DNA of 64,000 nt from Coprobacter secundus. GTDB taxonomy: Bacteria > Bacteroidota > Bacteroidia > Bacteroidales > Coprobacteraceae. The DNA is taken from the NCBI GenBank assembly GCA_000803105.1, contig JTDA01000007.1, positions 121,448 through 185,447 on the forward strand, read 5' to 3'. The notes under the pieces were generated by a model. It saw only the letters and a program-made list of their open reading frames with translations. It was not told where the DNA came from and ran no database searches. Positions 26,502 through 34,055 of the stretch are shown in pieces. The position numbers and the translations under genes are program-made. Within the stretch, counting starts at the first letter, position 1; the number at the start of each line of letters is the position of its first letter.

Positions 26502-27605
26502 ATGAAAAAAATATATTTGTTGTTAGCTATTACAATTATCTCTATAAGTTGTAATCAATCCCCTAAATCATATCATATTTCAGGGCAAGTAACAGATACG
26601 GAATTGAATGGAAAGATAGTTTATTTATCACGGATATCTGGAGAAGAATTAGTCAATGTAGATAGTGTTATGGTGGAGGAAGGAAATTTCGAATTTAAAG
26701 GTATTCAGGATATTCCAGCTGTATACTATTTACGATTTAATGATAATATAGATATATATACATCTTTTATTCTCGAAAATGCAGAATTAGTGGCTGTATT
26801 AGGTTCGGAAAGTAGCGTAAAGGGAAGCAACCTAAACAATCGGCTCCAATCTTTTATAAAGAAAAATGAAACTTTTGATGAAGAGATGAAAGCATTAGAG
26901 AAAATATATTTAGAAAAGGCTGCAGATAATACATTGACTGAAGATATAGAAATTCGGCTTTCAAATAAATACGATTCTATTAATGAATTATTTATCGAAC
27001 ATATTCAAAATTTCATTTTATCAAATTTAGATAATGTGTCAGGTGCTTTTGTATTAGTAAGATACCAAAATTTATTTGAGGATAAACAACTTGAAAATAT
27101 TATATCCAAGTCTGAAACTGCATTCCAAAATGAAATAGGGGTGAAACAAATTGCAGAAAGATTGAGACGTATTGCCTCTGTTGCTGAAGGAAAAATGTTT
27201 GCTGATATGAACTTGAGATTGCCGAATGGAACTCCTGGAAAATTATCTGATTATGCAGGAAAGGGAAAATTTACTATAGTAGATTTTTGGGCATCTTGGT
27301 GCGGTCCATGTCGAGTGGCTTTACCGGAATTAATTGATATATATAATGAATATAAAAACAAAGGTGTAGATGTTGTGGGAGTTTCATTGGATATAGATTC
27401 GACAGAATGGGTAAATGCGATTGAAAATTTACACATTCCTTGGGTACAATTGTCAGATCTTAAAGGATGGGATGCAGAAGCAACAAAGGTTTATGGAGTG
27501 AATAGTATTCCGCATTTAATGTTGATTAATCCGGATGGTTCTATAGCAGCAAAAGGAATGAATGAAAAAGAACTTCGCATCAAATTGCAAGAGTTGCTGA
27601 AGTGA
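26502..27605 (+). CDS. TlpA/ResA-like thioredoxin lipoprotein with DUF4369 domain
   Basis: The 367-residue product starts with a lipoprotein signal (MKKIYLLLAITIISISC). A beta-rich N-terminal domain at about residues 24-120 resembles DUF4369 (ISGQVTDTELNGKIVYLSRI). A helical linker follows, and then a thioredoxin fold of the AhpC/TSA-TlpA type at about 230-367. The redox motif is WCGPC in VDFWASWCGPCRVALPEL. Such proteins act in the periplasm as thiol-disulfide reductants or oxidants, for instance for cytochrome maturation or oxidative stress; the partner is unknown. It converges on the LolC/E-like gene with a 28-base gap and no visible terminator. Confidence 0.9.
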   Translation: MKKIYLLLAITIISISCNQSPKSYHISGQVTDTELNGKIVYLSRISGEELVNVDSVMVEEGNFEFKGIQDIPAVYYLRFNDNIDIYTSFILENAELVAVLGSESSVKGSNLNNRLQSFIKKNETFDEEMKALEKIYLEKAADNTLTEDIEIRLSNKYDSINELFIEHIQNFILSNLDNVSGAFVLVRYQNLFEDKQLENIISKSETAFQNEIGVKQIAERLRRIASVAEGKMFADMNLRLPNGTPGKLSDYAGKGKFTIVDFWASWCGPCRVALPELIDIYNEYKNKGVDVVGVSLDIDSTEWVNAIENLHIPWVQLSDLKGWDAEATKVYGVNSIPHLMLINPDGSIAAKGMNEKELRIKLQELLK

Positions 27606-27633
27606 AACACCATTATCGAGTAGAACAAATACC

Positions 27634-28881
27634 TTATTCAAATTTGATTGACTTGGCAGGTCTGATTAGGGATACTAAATAAGAAGGCCCTAAAAGCATG
27701 AGAAGAGATATTGCCATAGAAGCTATATTCAATAATATTATATATGTAATATTCAGACTGATAGGAACAGATGTAATATAATATATTTCGGGATCAAGTT
27801 TTATTATTTTGAAATAGTATTGTATTGCACATAATCCTAAACCTATTACATTTCCCCATAAAAGCCCCTTTCCGACCAGAAATACAGCAACATATAAAAA
27901 TATTTTCCGAATAGACAAATTTGATGCACCCAAAGCTTTAAGAACCCCTATCATATTTGTCCGTTCAAGTATTATAATAAGTAACCCCGAGATCATTGTA
28001 AAGCCAGCAACTATAGACATTAGAATCAGAATAACCCATACATTAAGGTCTAATAAATCTAACCAACTAAATAATTGAGGATTTTGGTCTTTTATGGATT
28101 TTACGTAATAATTTTCTCCATATGCGTCTGTTTGGTCTAAAAATTTGAAATACAATTCTTCTGTTAGACGATCCAAATCATTAAAACTATATAATTGTAT
28201 TTCTATACCACTATGCTGATCTTTTTCCCAACCGTTCAGTTTTTGTATTTGTTTTTCGTCACCGATAATAAAAAATTTGTCATAATCAGTAAAATTAGTC
28301 TGGTATATCCCTGATATTTTAAATTTACGAGCCCGAATATTTTCTTGTACAAAATAGCATAAGATGTTATCATTTATAGATAAATGCAATTTGTCTGCAA
28401 TATACTGGGATATAATTATTTCATCGGATACAAGTGAATCTGATATTTGAGGTAAAGTTCCTTCCTTAAGGCTACTTTTAAAAAATGACCAATCGTAATC
28501 TGTTGAAACACCTTTTAGAGCAATACCCATAAACGAATCATTAGTTTTCAATATTCCAGGCTTCGTCGCAAAAGTTTCAACATGCTTTATTTCGGGATAT
28601 TGCATTAAAGAGTCTTTTTGTTGTGTAGAAATAGATATCGGATGAGTTTCGTAGGAAAGATTATTATCAAAAGTTGAAATTTGAATATGAGAATTGAATC
28701 CTATAATCTTATCTCTAATTTCTTTTTTAAAACCTATGACTATAGCTACAGCTAAAATCATTACAGAAAGGCCTAATGCTACACCGATAGTCGCGATACG
28801 AATAGCAGGAGGCGAGACTTTTTGAATCTCGCCACCTTTGCCGAAATGTATTCTCTTTGCTATAAAGAGTTCTAGATTCAT
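27634..28881 (-). CDS. LolC/LolE-like ABC transporter permease
   Basis: This 415-residue inner membrane protein has the layout of the MacB/FtsX superfamily: one N-terminal helix (IGVALGLSVMILAVAIVIGF), a periplasmic domain of about 200 residues, then three C-terminal helices near residues 275-400. The start MNLELFIAKRIHF and the motif GVLKALGASNLSIRKIFL in the cytoplasmic loop fit lipoprotein-releasing permeases LolC/E, which hand lipoproteins to the periplasmic carrier. No ATPase gene (LolD) is adjacent. The ATG overlaps the stop of the aminotransferase gene by four bases, which implies translational coupling. Confidence 0.85.
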   Translation of the reverse strand: MNLELFIAKRIHFGKGGEIQKVSPPAIRIATIGVALGLSVMILAVAIVIGFKKEIRDKIIGFNSHIQISTFDNNLSYETHPISISTQQKDSLMQYPEIKHVETFATKPGILKTNDSFMGIALKGVSTDYDWSFFKSSLKEGTLPQISDSLVSDEIIISQYIADKLHLSINDNILCYFVQENIRARKFKISGIYQTNFTDYDKFFIIGDEKQIQKLNGWEKDQHSGIEIQLYSFNDLDRLTEELYFKFLDQTDAYGENYYVKSIKDQNPQLFSWLDLLDLNVWVILILMSIVAGFTMISGLLIIILERTNMIGVLKALGASNLSIRKIFLYVAVFLVGKGLLWGNVIGLGLCAIQYYFKIIKLDPEIYYITSVPISLNITYIILLNIASMAISLLMLLGPSYLVSLIRPAKSIKFE

Positions 28882-30077
28882 AATATTCGTCCAGGATAGG
28901 CTTCTAATGCTTTAGCTAATACAATTAAAGCTTTCGCCAAATCCTCTTTTTTCAAAACATATGCAACACGAACTTCATTTACTCCCAATCCGGGTGTTGT
29001 GTAGAAACCAGATCCTGGAGCCATAAACACAGTTTGTCCCTCATATTCAAACTCTTTAAGACACCAAGCACAAAACTTATCAGCATCATCTACCGGCAGT
29101 TTGGCCATTGTATAAAAAGCACCCATCGGAATAGGAGAATAACATCCGGGAATACGATTCAAACCATCAATAAGAAACTTTCGACGTTCGACATATTCAT
29201 TGTAAGTAGATAATAAATAATCATCAGGAGCATCCAAAGAAGCTTCAGCTATGAGCTGTCCTATAAGAGGTGGACTTAAACGAGCTTGACAAAATTTCAT
29301 CACATTTTTCTTTAGCTCTTTGTGTTTCGTAATCAATGCACCTATACGTATTCCACATTCACTGTATCTCTTTGATACCGAATCAATTAGCACCACGTTA
29401 TCCTCAATACCTTTCAAATGAAAAGCAGAAATATAGGGTGCTCCTGTATAACAAAACTCGCGATATACTTCATCGGAGAACAGAAATAAATCATATTTTT
29501 TTACTAAATCTCTAATTTGATTCATTTCTTTCTGTGTATAAAGATATCCTGTAGGATTATTAGGATTACAGATTAAAATGCCTTTAGTGCGCTCAGTAAT
29601 GAGCTCTTCAAATTTTTCAACAGAAGGCAAAGCAAAACCTTCATCAATAGAGGAGGGGAGAGTCTTGATTTTTGCTCCAGCAGATATTGCAAATGCCATA
29701 TAGTTAGCATAAGCCGGTTCAGGTACAATAATCTCGTCCCCGGGATCGAGACATGCTAAAAAAGAAAATAAAACAGCTTCTGAGCCTCCAGTAGTAATAA
29801 TTATATCATCCGCATCAACAATAATATTGAATTTTGCATAATATTTCACCAATTTCTCCCGAAAACTTCGTATTCCTTCACTGGGACTATATTCCAAAAT
29901 TTTGCGGTCAATATTACGGGCCGCATTTAATCCTACTTCTGGAGTCGGAAGATCCGGTTGACCGATATTTAGATGATATACCTTTATTCCTCTTTGCTTT
30001 GCTTCATTAGCTAAAGGAACAAGTTTACGTATGGGAGATGCTGGCATAATTTCTCCCCGGTTGGATATTGTCGGCAT
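28878..30077 (-). CDS. PLP-dependent class I/II aminotransferase
   Basis: The 399-residue enzyme has the aspartate-aminotransferase fold. Visible motifs are YHLNIGQPDLPTPE, TTGGSEAVLFSFLACLDPGD (PLP phosphate region), CNPNNPTGYL, FSDEVYREF and the Schiff-base region DSVSKRYSECGIRIG, whose lysine binds PLP. The C-terminal NEVRVAYV holds the arginine for the substrate carboxylate. These fit a broad aspartate/aromatic aminotransferase; the exact amino acid cannot be told. The start MPTISNRGEIMPASPIRKL is normal for the family. The stop overlaps the start of the LolC/E-like gene by four bases, so the two form an operon although their functions look unrelated. Confidence 0.93.
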   Translation of the reverse strand: MPTISNRGEIMPASPIRKLVPLANEAKQRGIKVYHLNIGQPDLPTPEVGLNAARNIDRKILEYSPSEGIRSFREKLVKYYAKFNIIVDADDIIITTGGSEAVLFSFLACLDPGDEIIVPEPAYANYMAFAISAGAKIKTLPSSIDEGFALPSVEKFEELITERTKGILICNPNNPTGYLYTQKEMNQIRDLVKKYDLFLFSDEVYREFCYTGAPYISAFHLKGIEDNVVLIDSVSKRYSECGIRIGALITKHKELKKNVMKFCQARLSPPLIGQLIAEASLDAPDDYLLSTYNEYVERRKFLIDGLNRIPGCYSPIPMGAFYTMAKLPVDDADKFCAWCLKEFEYEGQTVFMAPGSGFYTTPGLGVNEVRVAYVLKKEDLAKALIVLAKALEAYPGRIL

Positions 30078-30210
30078 TATGTTTATTCTGTCTGTTATTT
30101 TCTATATTAATTTCTGTTTCTCTCTGCAAATTTATTACTCTTTGCCATATAAAACAAGTATTTTTTGTTCATAATATAAAAACGCTTGCAAGCAATACAA
30201 TATAAATTAT

Positions 30211-30218
30211 TATTTTTG
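30211..30218 (+). promoter_or_regulatory. Candidate -7 box for the Yip1-like/smpB operon
   Basis: TATTTTTG matches TAnnTTTG, 22 bases before the ATG at 30241. A TTG at 30186-30188 lies 22 bases upstream, inside the palindrome CTTGCAAG. Confidence 0.45.
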
Positions 30219-30240
30219 TCAAGATTAATCGGAAAAATAA

Positions 30241-30804
30241 ATGATAAGGAATATAATAAGTAGCTTATTTTTGTTAGTAGTATTTCCCGCGAAAGCCTGG
30301 CAGCAGATTGCCGAGAAGAAAGAATCTCATGATCATTTCTTGAATTACTTTCTATATCCGATGATGGGATTGACTGCTCTGTCTGCATTTGGAGGCTTTT
30401 TAACTCCAGGATTTACTCTGGAACAGGCTTTAAAATGGGTAACCATTAACTTTGTTCAATATTTTGTAGGCTTTTTTGTATCAGCATTTTTGATAGATGA
30501 AATTCGTCAAAAACTTTTGGAAGAAGATAAAAATCCCTTGTTATCCCAAAAATTTGCTGGTTATTTATTAAGCCTGCTTATGATTGTAACAATTGCTATG
30601 AATATTTTACCTGATAATTTTTCATTTATCAGGTTTGCTCCTCTATATGTTATTTATGTTGCATGGGAAGGCCTGAAGTATTTTTTTAATGTTCCTGACT
30701 CTAAAAGAATGACTTTTATTGTCTTGGTTTCGCTTATTATATTGCTATCACCGATTATTATTGAGCGGATTATGTTTATATTAATGCCAGGTATTAGAAA
30801 TTAG
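30241..30804 (+). CDS. Yip1-domain membrane protein
   Basis: The 187-residue protein has about five hydrophobic segments (including MMGLTALSAFGGFL, FVQYFVGFFVSAFLI, FAGYLLSLLMIVTIAM and FIVLVSLIILLSPIIIERI). The N terminus, with AWQQIAEKKESHDHFLNYF before the first core helix, fits the Yip1/DUF1282 family found in many Bacteroidota. Its function is not known; Yip1 proteins of eukaryotes act in membrane traffic, but that should not be carried over. smpB follows after 15 bases, so the two are probably co-transcribed. Confidence 0.8.
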   Translation: MIRNIISSLFLLVVFPAKAWQQIAEKKESHDHFLNYFLYPMMGLTALSAFGGFLTPGFTLEQALKWVTINFVQYFVGFFVSAFLIDEIRQKLLEEDKNPLLSQKFAGYLLSLLMIVTIAMNILPDNFSFIRFAPLYVIYVAWEGLKYFFNVPDSKRMTFIVLVSLIILLSPIIIERIMFILMPGIRN

Positions 30805-30819
30805 GTTATAAATTGAAAT

Positions 30820-31272
30820 ATGAAGTTACCACAGATAAATATAAAGAATAAACGGGCATCATTTGATTACGAATTGCTTGATACTTATACAGCAGGTATA
30901 GTGCTGACTGGTACAGAAATAAAATCTATACGATTAGGAAAAGCTAGTTTGGTAGATACATTCTGTTTCTTTAATAATGGAGAATTATGGATAAAAAATA
31001 TGTATATTGCTGAGTATTTCTATGGTACATATAATAATCATAATGCTCGTCGTGATAGAAAATTACTTTTAACAGCAAAAGAACTGCAAAAAATTCAAAG
31101 ATTGACGAAGGAAGCTGGATATTCTGTCATTCCAACTAAAATATTTATAAGTGATAAAGGTTTGGCTAAAGTTGTCGTAGCTGTTGCAAAAGGTAAGAAA
31201 GCCTATGACAAAAGAGAATCTATAAAAGAACGTGAAGATAAACGTACAATGGATAGAGCATTTAAGCGTTAA
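30820..31272 (+). CDS. smpB: SsrA-binding protein SmpB
   Basis: The 150-residue protein binds tmRNA and brings it to stalled ribosomes. Family signatures are NKRASFDYELLDTYTAGIVL near the N terminus, GTEIKSIRLGKASLVD, and the basic C-terminal tail KKAYDKRESIKEREDKRTMD, which enters the mRNA channel. Length is normal. It follows the Yip1-like gene and converges on a methyltransferase gene with only ten bases between stop codons. No tmRNA gene was found in this window. Confidence 0.97.
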   Translation: MKLPQINIKNKRASFDYELLDTYTAGIVLTGTEIKSIRLGKASLVDTFCFFNNGELWIKNMYIAEYFYGTYNNHNARRDRKLLLTAKELQKIQRLTKEAGYSVIPTKIFISDKGLAKVVVAVAKGKKAYDKRESIKEREDKRTMDRAFKR

Positions 31273-31282
31273 TCATCCCCTT

Positions 31283-32488
31283 TTATTTTTGTGCTTTTTG
31301 CGTTATTATAATAATTTTTTTGTTAGGATATAAAGTAGTCGCAAACAAATAATATTCTTCACCATCTTTTATTTTCAACTTTTTTTTCAACTCATCGGGT
31401 CGCAAAGGAAAGTTTCGGGAAGAAATAGAGGCTTTTGTATATTTTTGAGCTATTATTTTTGAGTTTTTGGACGAGAAATCATAAATATCTATGACTTTGA
31501 ATTTCCTTCCAGGAAAATCTTCCATATACTTATCTGATGTATATAAGTGACTATTAACATGTAATTTATCTACACAAAACACTTGTCCTAACATTTTGAA
31601 TGCTCCTGATTTTAAGATAGAAGAATTAGGTTCATATAGATATGTCAAAATAGACGATGCGTAATTTGAACAGGGGAGCATACGTTCTTGCAAATAAGAA
31701 AAAGAGAAAACTTCTTTATTTTTAGAGCAAATATTGACACATATTATTTGAGGATTAGATATAGACAACATGTCTTTTTGTAAAATGAAAAGTAATTCTT
31801 TACATTCGTTTTTTACAGAAACGATATGTATTTCTGCAATATCGGACAACTGATTTATAGCAGATGTTATATCTATCATAGGAGAAGCCTTGATAATTAT
31901 CTGGTCGGAAAAACGATACAAATTAGGAAGTAAAGATAAAATGTCAGGTTCACAATCTTCAAAGGCAAATACTCGTTTATTATTTTTTCCACGTCGAGCA
32001 GGATCAATATAACAAATGTTAAAATACTGATTATTTTTTAATACGAAATTATTACAATCATCATTTATTATAGTTATATTACTGGCTTTTAATACCTTAT
32101 AGTTATGTTGAGCAATTTCACAATATAGGGGATATCGTTCTATATATGTAACAGAAGATGCTCTTTGAGCAAAATAATAGGTATCAATACCTAAACCTCC
32201 AGTCAAATCACACAATTTGATTACATCTTTATCCGATAATAATTCTGATTTGTAAATAGCGGTTTCTTCTGAAGAAGCTTGTTCCGTAGAAATAACAGAT
32301 GGAAATAGCAAATAAATATTTTGATGCCAATGAGGTAATTTGTTTTTTATTTTTTTTCGAGCTTCAATTTGGTCAATTGCAAATAGTACATCAAATTCTT
32401 CACTTTCTTTTTGTTGTAATCTTAAAACATTCGTATTGTCATCTTTATGTTCATAAATATATTTGTAGAAAGCCTCATTCAGTCGCAT
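31283..32488 (-). CDS. SAM-dependent methyltransferase with THUMP-like C-terminal domain
   Basis: From ATG 32488 (MRLNEAFYKYIYEHK) the protein is 401 residues; an ATG at 32494 is an alternative, and the TTG at 32512 lies inside the likely promoter. A class I methyltransferase fold is shown by LCDLTGGLGIDTYYFAQRAS (SAM-binding loop) and CYIDPARRGKNNKRVF, whose DPARR is the catalytic-loop signature of this Bacteroidota family. The C-terminal part (SSRNFPLRPDELKKKLKIKD) fits the THUMP_like domain, which suggests an RNA substrate. The target base and RNA are unknown. It is a single gene, convergent with smpB. Confidence 0.85.
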   Translation of the reverse strand: MRLNEAFYKYIYEHKDDNTNVLRLQQKESEEFDVLFAIDQIEARKKIKNKLPHWHQNIYLLFPSVISTEQASSEETAIYKSELLSDKDVIKLCDLTGGLGIDTYYFAQRASSVTYIERYPLYCEIAQHNYKVLKASNITIINDDCNNFVLKNNQYFNICYIDPARRGKNNKRVFAFEDCEPDILSLLPNLYRFSDQIIIKASPMIDITSAINQLSDIAEIHIVSVKNECKELLFILQKDMLSISNPQIICVNICSKNKEVFSFSYLQERMLPCSNYASSILTYLYEPNSSILKSGAFKMLGQVFCVDKLHVNSHLYTSDKYMEDFPGRKFKVIDIYDFSSKNSKIIAQKYTKASISSRNFPLRPDELKKKLKIKDGEEYYLFATTLYPNKKIIIITQKAQK

Positions 32489-32509
32489 AAGCATAAAAAT
32501 ATTTTTGAA

Positions 32510-32517
32510 CAAATATA
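32510..32517 (-). promoter_or_regulatory. Candidate -7 box for the methyltransferase
   Basis: The minus strand reads TATATTTG, an exact TAnnTTTG match. A transcript starting about seven bases later would have a leader of only 10-16 bases before ATG 32494 or 32488, which rules out the TTG at 32512 as start. Confidence 0.5.
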
Positions 32518-32720
32518 CTTATTTTCTTCCTTATATTTTGAGATTGATATCCGTTTATCTGGTGAAATTTGATTTAAATATACATTCCCTTATTTGTTAC
32601 ATAATCAATATTATGTTAAATAGAATTTTCTGAAGTAAACGTCAATATAACCTCTTTCTTTATAAATATCACTTTTCCCATGTATTAATATATTTACCTA
32701 ATTAAAATTCATTTTATGCC

Positions 32721-32760
32721 AAAAAAAGAGTTGCAATAAAATTTTGCAACTCTTTTTTTT
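32721..32760 (-). terminator. Intrinsic terminator of the gyrA-TPR operon
   Basis: AAAAAAAGAGTTGCAA (32721-32736) pairs perfectly with 32744-32759 across a seven-base loop, a 16-bp stem ending in a T-run on either strand. It starts 20 bases after the stop of the TPR gene. Confidence 0.9.
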
Positions 32761-32779
32761 AATAAGACTCATAATATTT

Positions 32780-34015
32780 TTATTGAACCAAAGCTCCCAT
32801 TTCTGCTTCAATTTTCTTTAAGTTTTCAGCATCATCCAAATTATAGTAAATGCCTCTTAACGCTATTTTGTACTCGTTCTCGTCTGGTTTTAATTGATGA
32901 GCTTTTTCATAATAAGGCAATGCTTCTTTGAATGCTGGAATAACTTTTTTCTCTTTTTCTTCTTGATATTTTTTATTATCTCTGATATTACTGATTTCCG
33001 TATTGAAGTTTACAGCTCTATTATAATATATGCGTCCAAGTTCACCTAAAGCCTCTGCATAATCGGGTTTAATTTCAATAGCTTTTAGGATACATTCAAT
33101 GGCCTTTTCTTCATCCTTAAGACTCTCGTAATAAAGCCCTCCCATTACTTTCCAATATTCAGCATTTTGAGGCTCTGCTTCTACAGCTTTTTTTAAGTAA
33201 TCAATAGCTTCTTGAGATTTACCCGTATAGATATACAAATTAATTAGTCGAAGCATAAATTGAGAATCTTTATCGGCACTACCGAATTTGTTTACTGCCT
33301 CTTTTAATGTATTGATCAAATTGACTGTATCTTTTTCTAATTCATATTCATAAGTCAATAATTTATATACATCTTGAGGATTGTAATTATCCTTTTTTAA
33401 TTCCTCCAGACATTTGATTGCCAACTTATTATCTTCAGCTCGAATAGCTGCTATTGCAGCATTATACTTAATCATAGTGTAGGTAGAATCCATCTTGATT
33501 TCAGCAGGAGCCATGAAACCTAATTTGGGAATATCAAGATAAACATTCCACATTTTGTAAGCTGTCTTGAAATCATTTGCATTGAAAAAATATCCACCTG
33601 CATTCCAGAAATAAACATGATTATTCTTTAGTGTGTTGCGAATATCTTTCAGATATTTAGGCTTTACTTTATTCTTTTCATTAGGCAAAGTATCTAACCC
33701 TACAGCTTTTATATAATATTTGTAATTATCATATAAAGCATTGTACAAATTTTTTTCGTCAACTTTTTGGTTTAACAATTGTTTTTTCTGATCTGCTTCG
33801 AAGGCTTTATTTTCGATAAAGCCAGCAACATACCATGTTTTAGCAACATTTTCAGTTTCTGGATTTGTCAAAGCCTGTTGAATGGTGGCACGAGCTTCTT
33901 TAAAGTTCGGATTCTCCATTTTAGCTTCGCTAAAAGCCTGGTTGACAGATTTCATCTGTGCAAAAGCTCCAGTGGCTGCCAGGCAAAGTGTTGCAGTTAA
34001 AAAGGTCTTTTTCAT
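32780..34015 (-). CDS. Exported tetratricopeptide-repeat protein
   Basis: The 411-residue product has a signal peptide (MKKTFLTATLCLAATGAFA, then QMKS) and is therefore periplasmic or outer-membrane facing. Helical repeats fill the mature part; clear TPR units lie at about residues 255-345 (SQEAIDYLKKAVEAEPQNAE, then EKAIECILKAIEIKPDYAEA), with another near 375 (ALPYYEKAHQLKPDENEY). Such proteins scaffold protein complexes; no partner is evident. It follows gyrA after 40 bases and ends at a strong terminator. There is no functional link to gyrase that I can see. Confidence 0.85.
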   Translation of the reverse strand: MKKTFLTATLCLAATGAFAQMKSVNQAFSEAKMENPNFKEARATIQQALTNPETENVAKTWYVAGFIENKAFEADQKKQLLNQKVDEKNLYNALYDNYKYYIKAVGLDTLPNEKNKVKPKYLKDIRNTLKNNHVYFWNAGGYFFNANDFKTAYKMWNVYLDIPKLGFMAPAEIKMDSTYTMIKYNAAIAAIRAEDNKLAIKCLEELKKDNYNPQDVYKLLTYEYELEKDTVNLINTLKEAVNKFGSADKDSQFMLRLINLYIYTGKSQEAIDYLKKAVEAEPQNAEYWKVMGGLYYESLKDEEKAIECILKAIEIKPDYAEALGELGRIYYNRAVNFNTEISNIRDNKKYQEEKEKKVIPAFKEALPYYEKAHQLKPDENEYKIALRGIYYNLDDAENLKKIEAEMGALVQ

Positions 34016-34055
34016 TTTTCCGTTTTTTAAGCTTGAACTTTATTACATTTAAATA

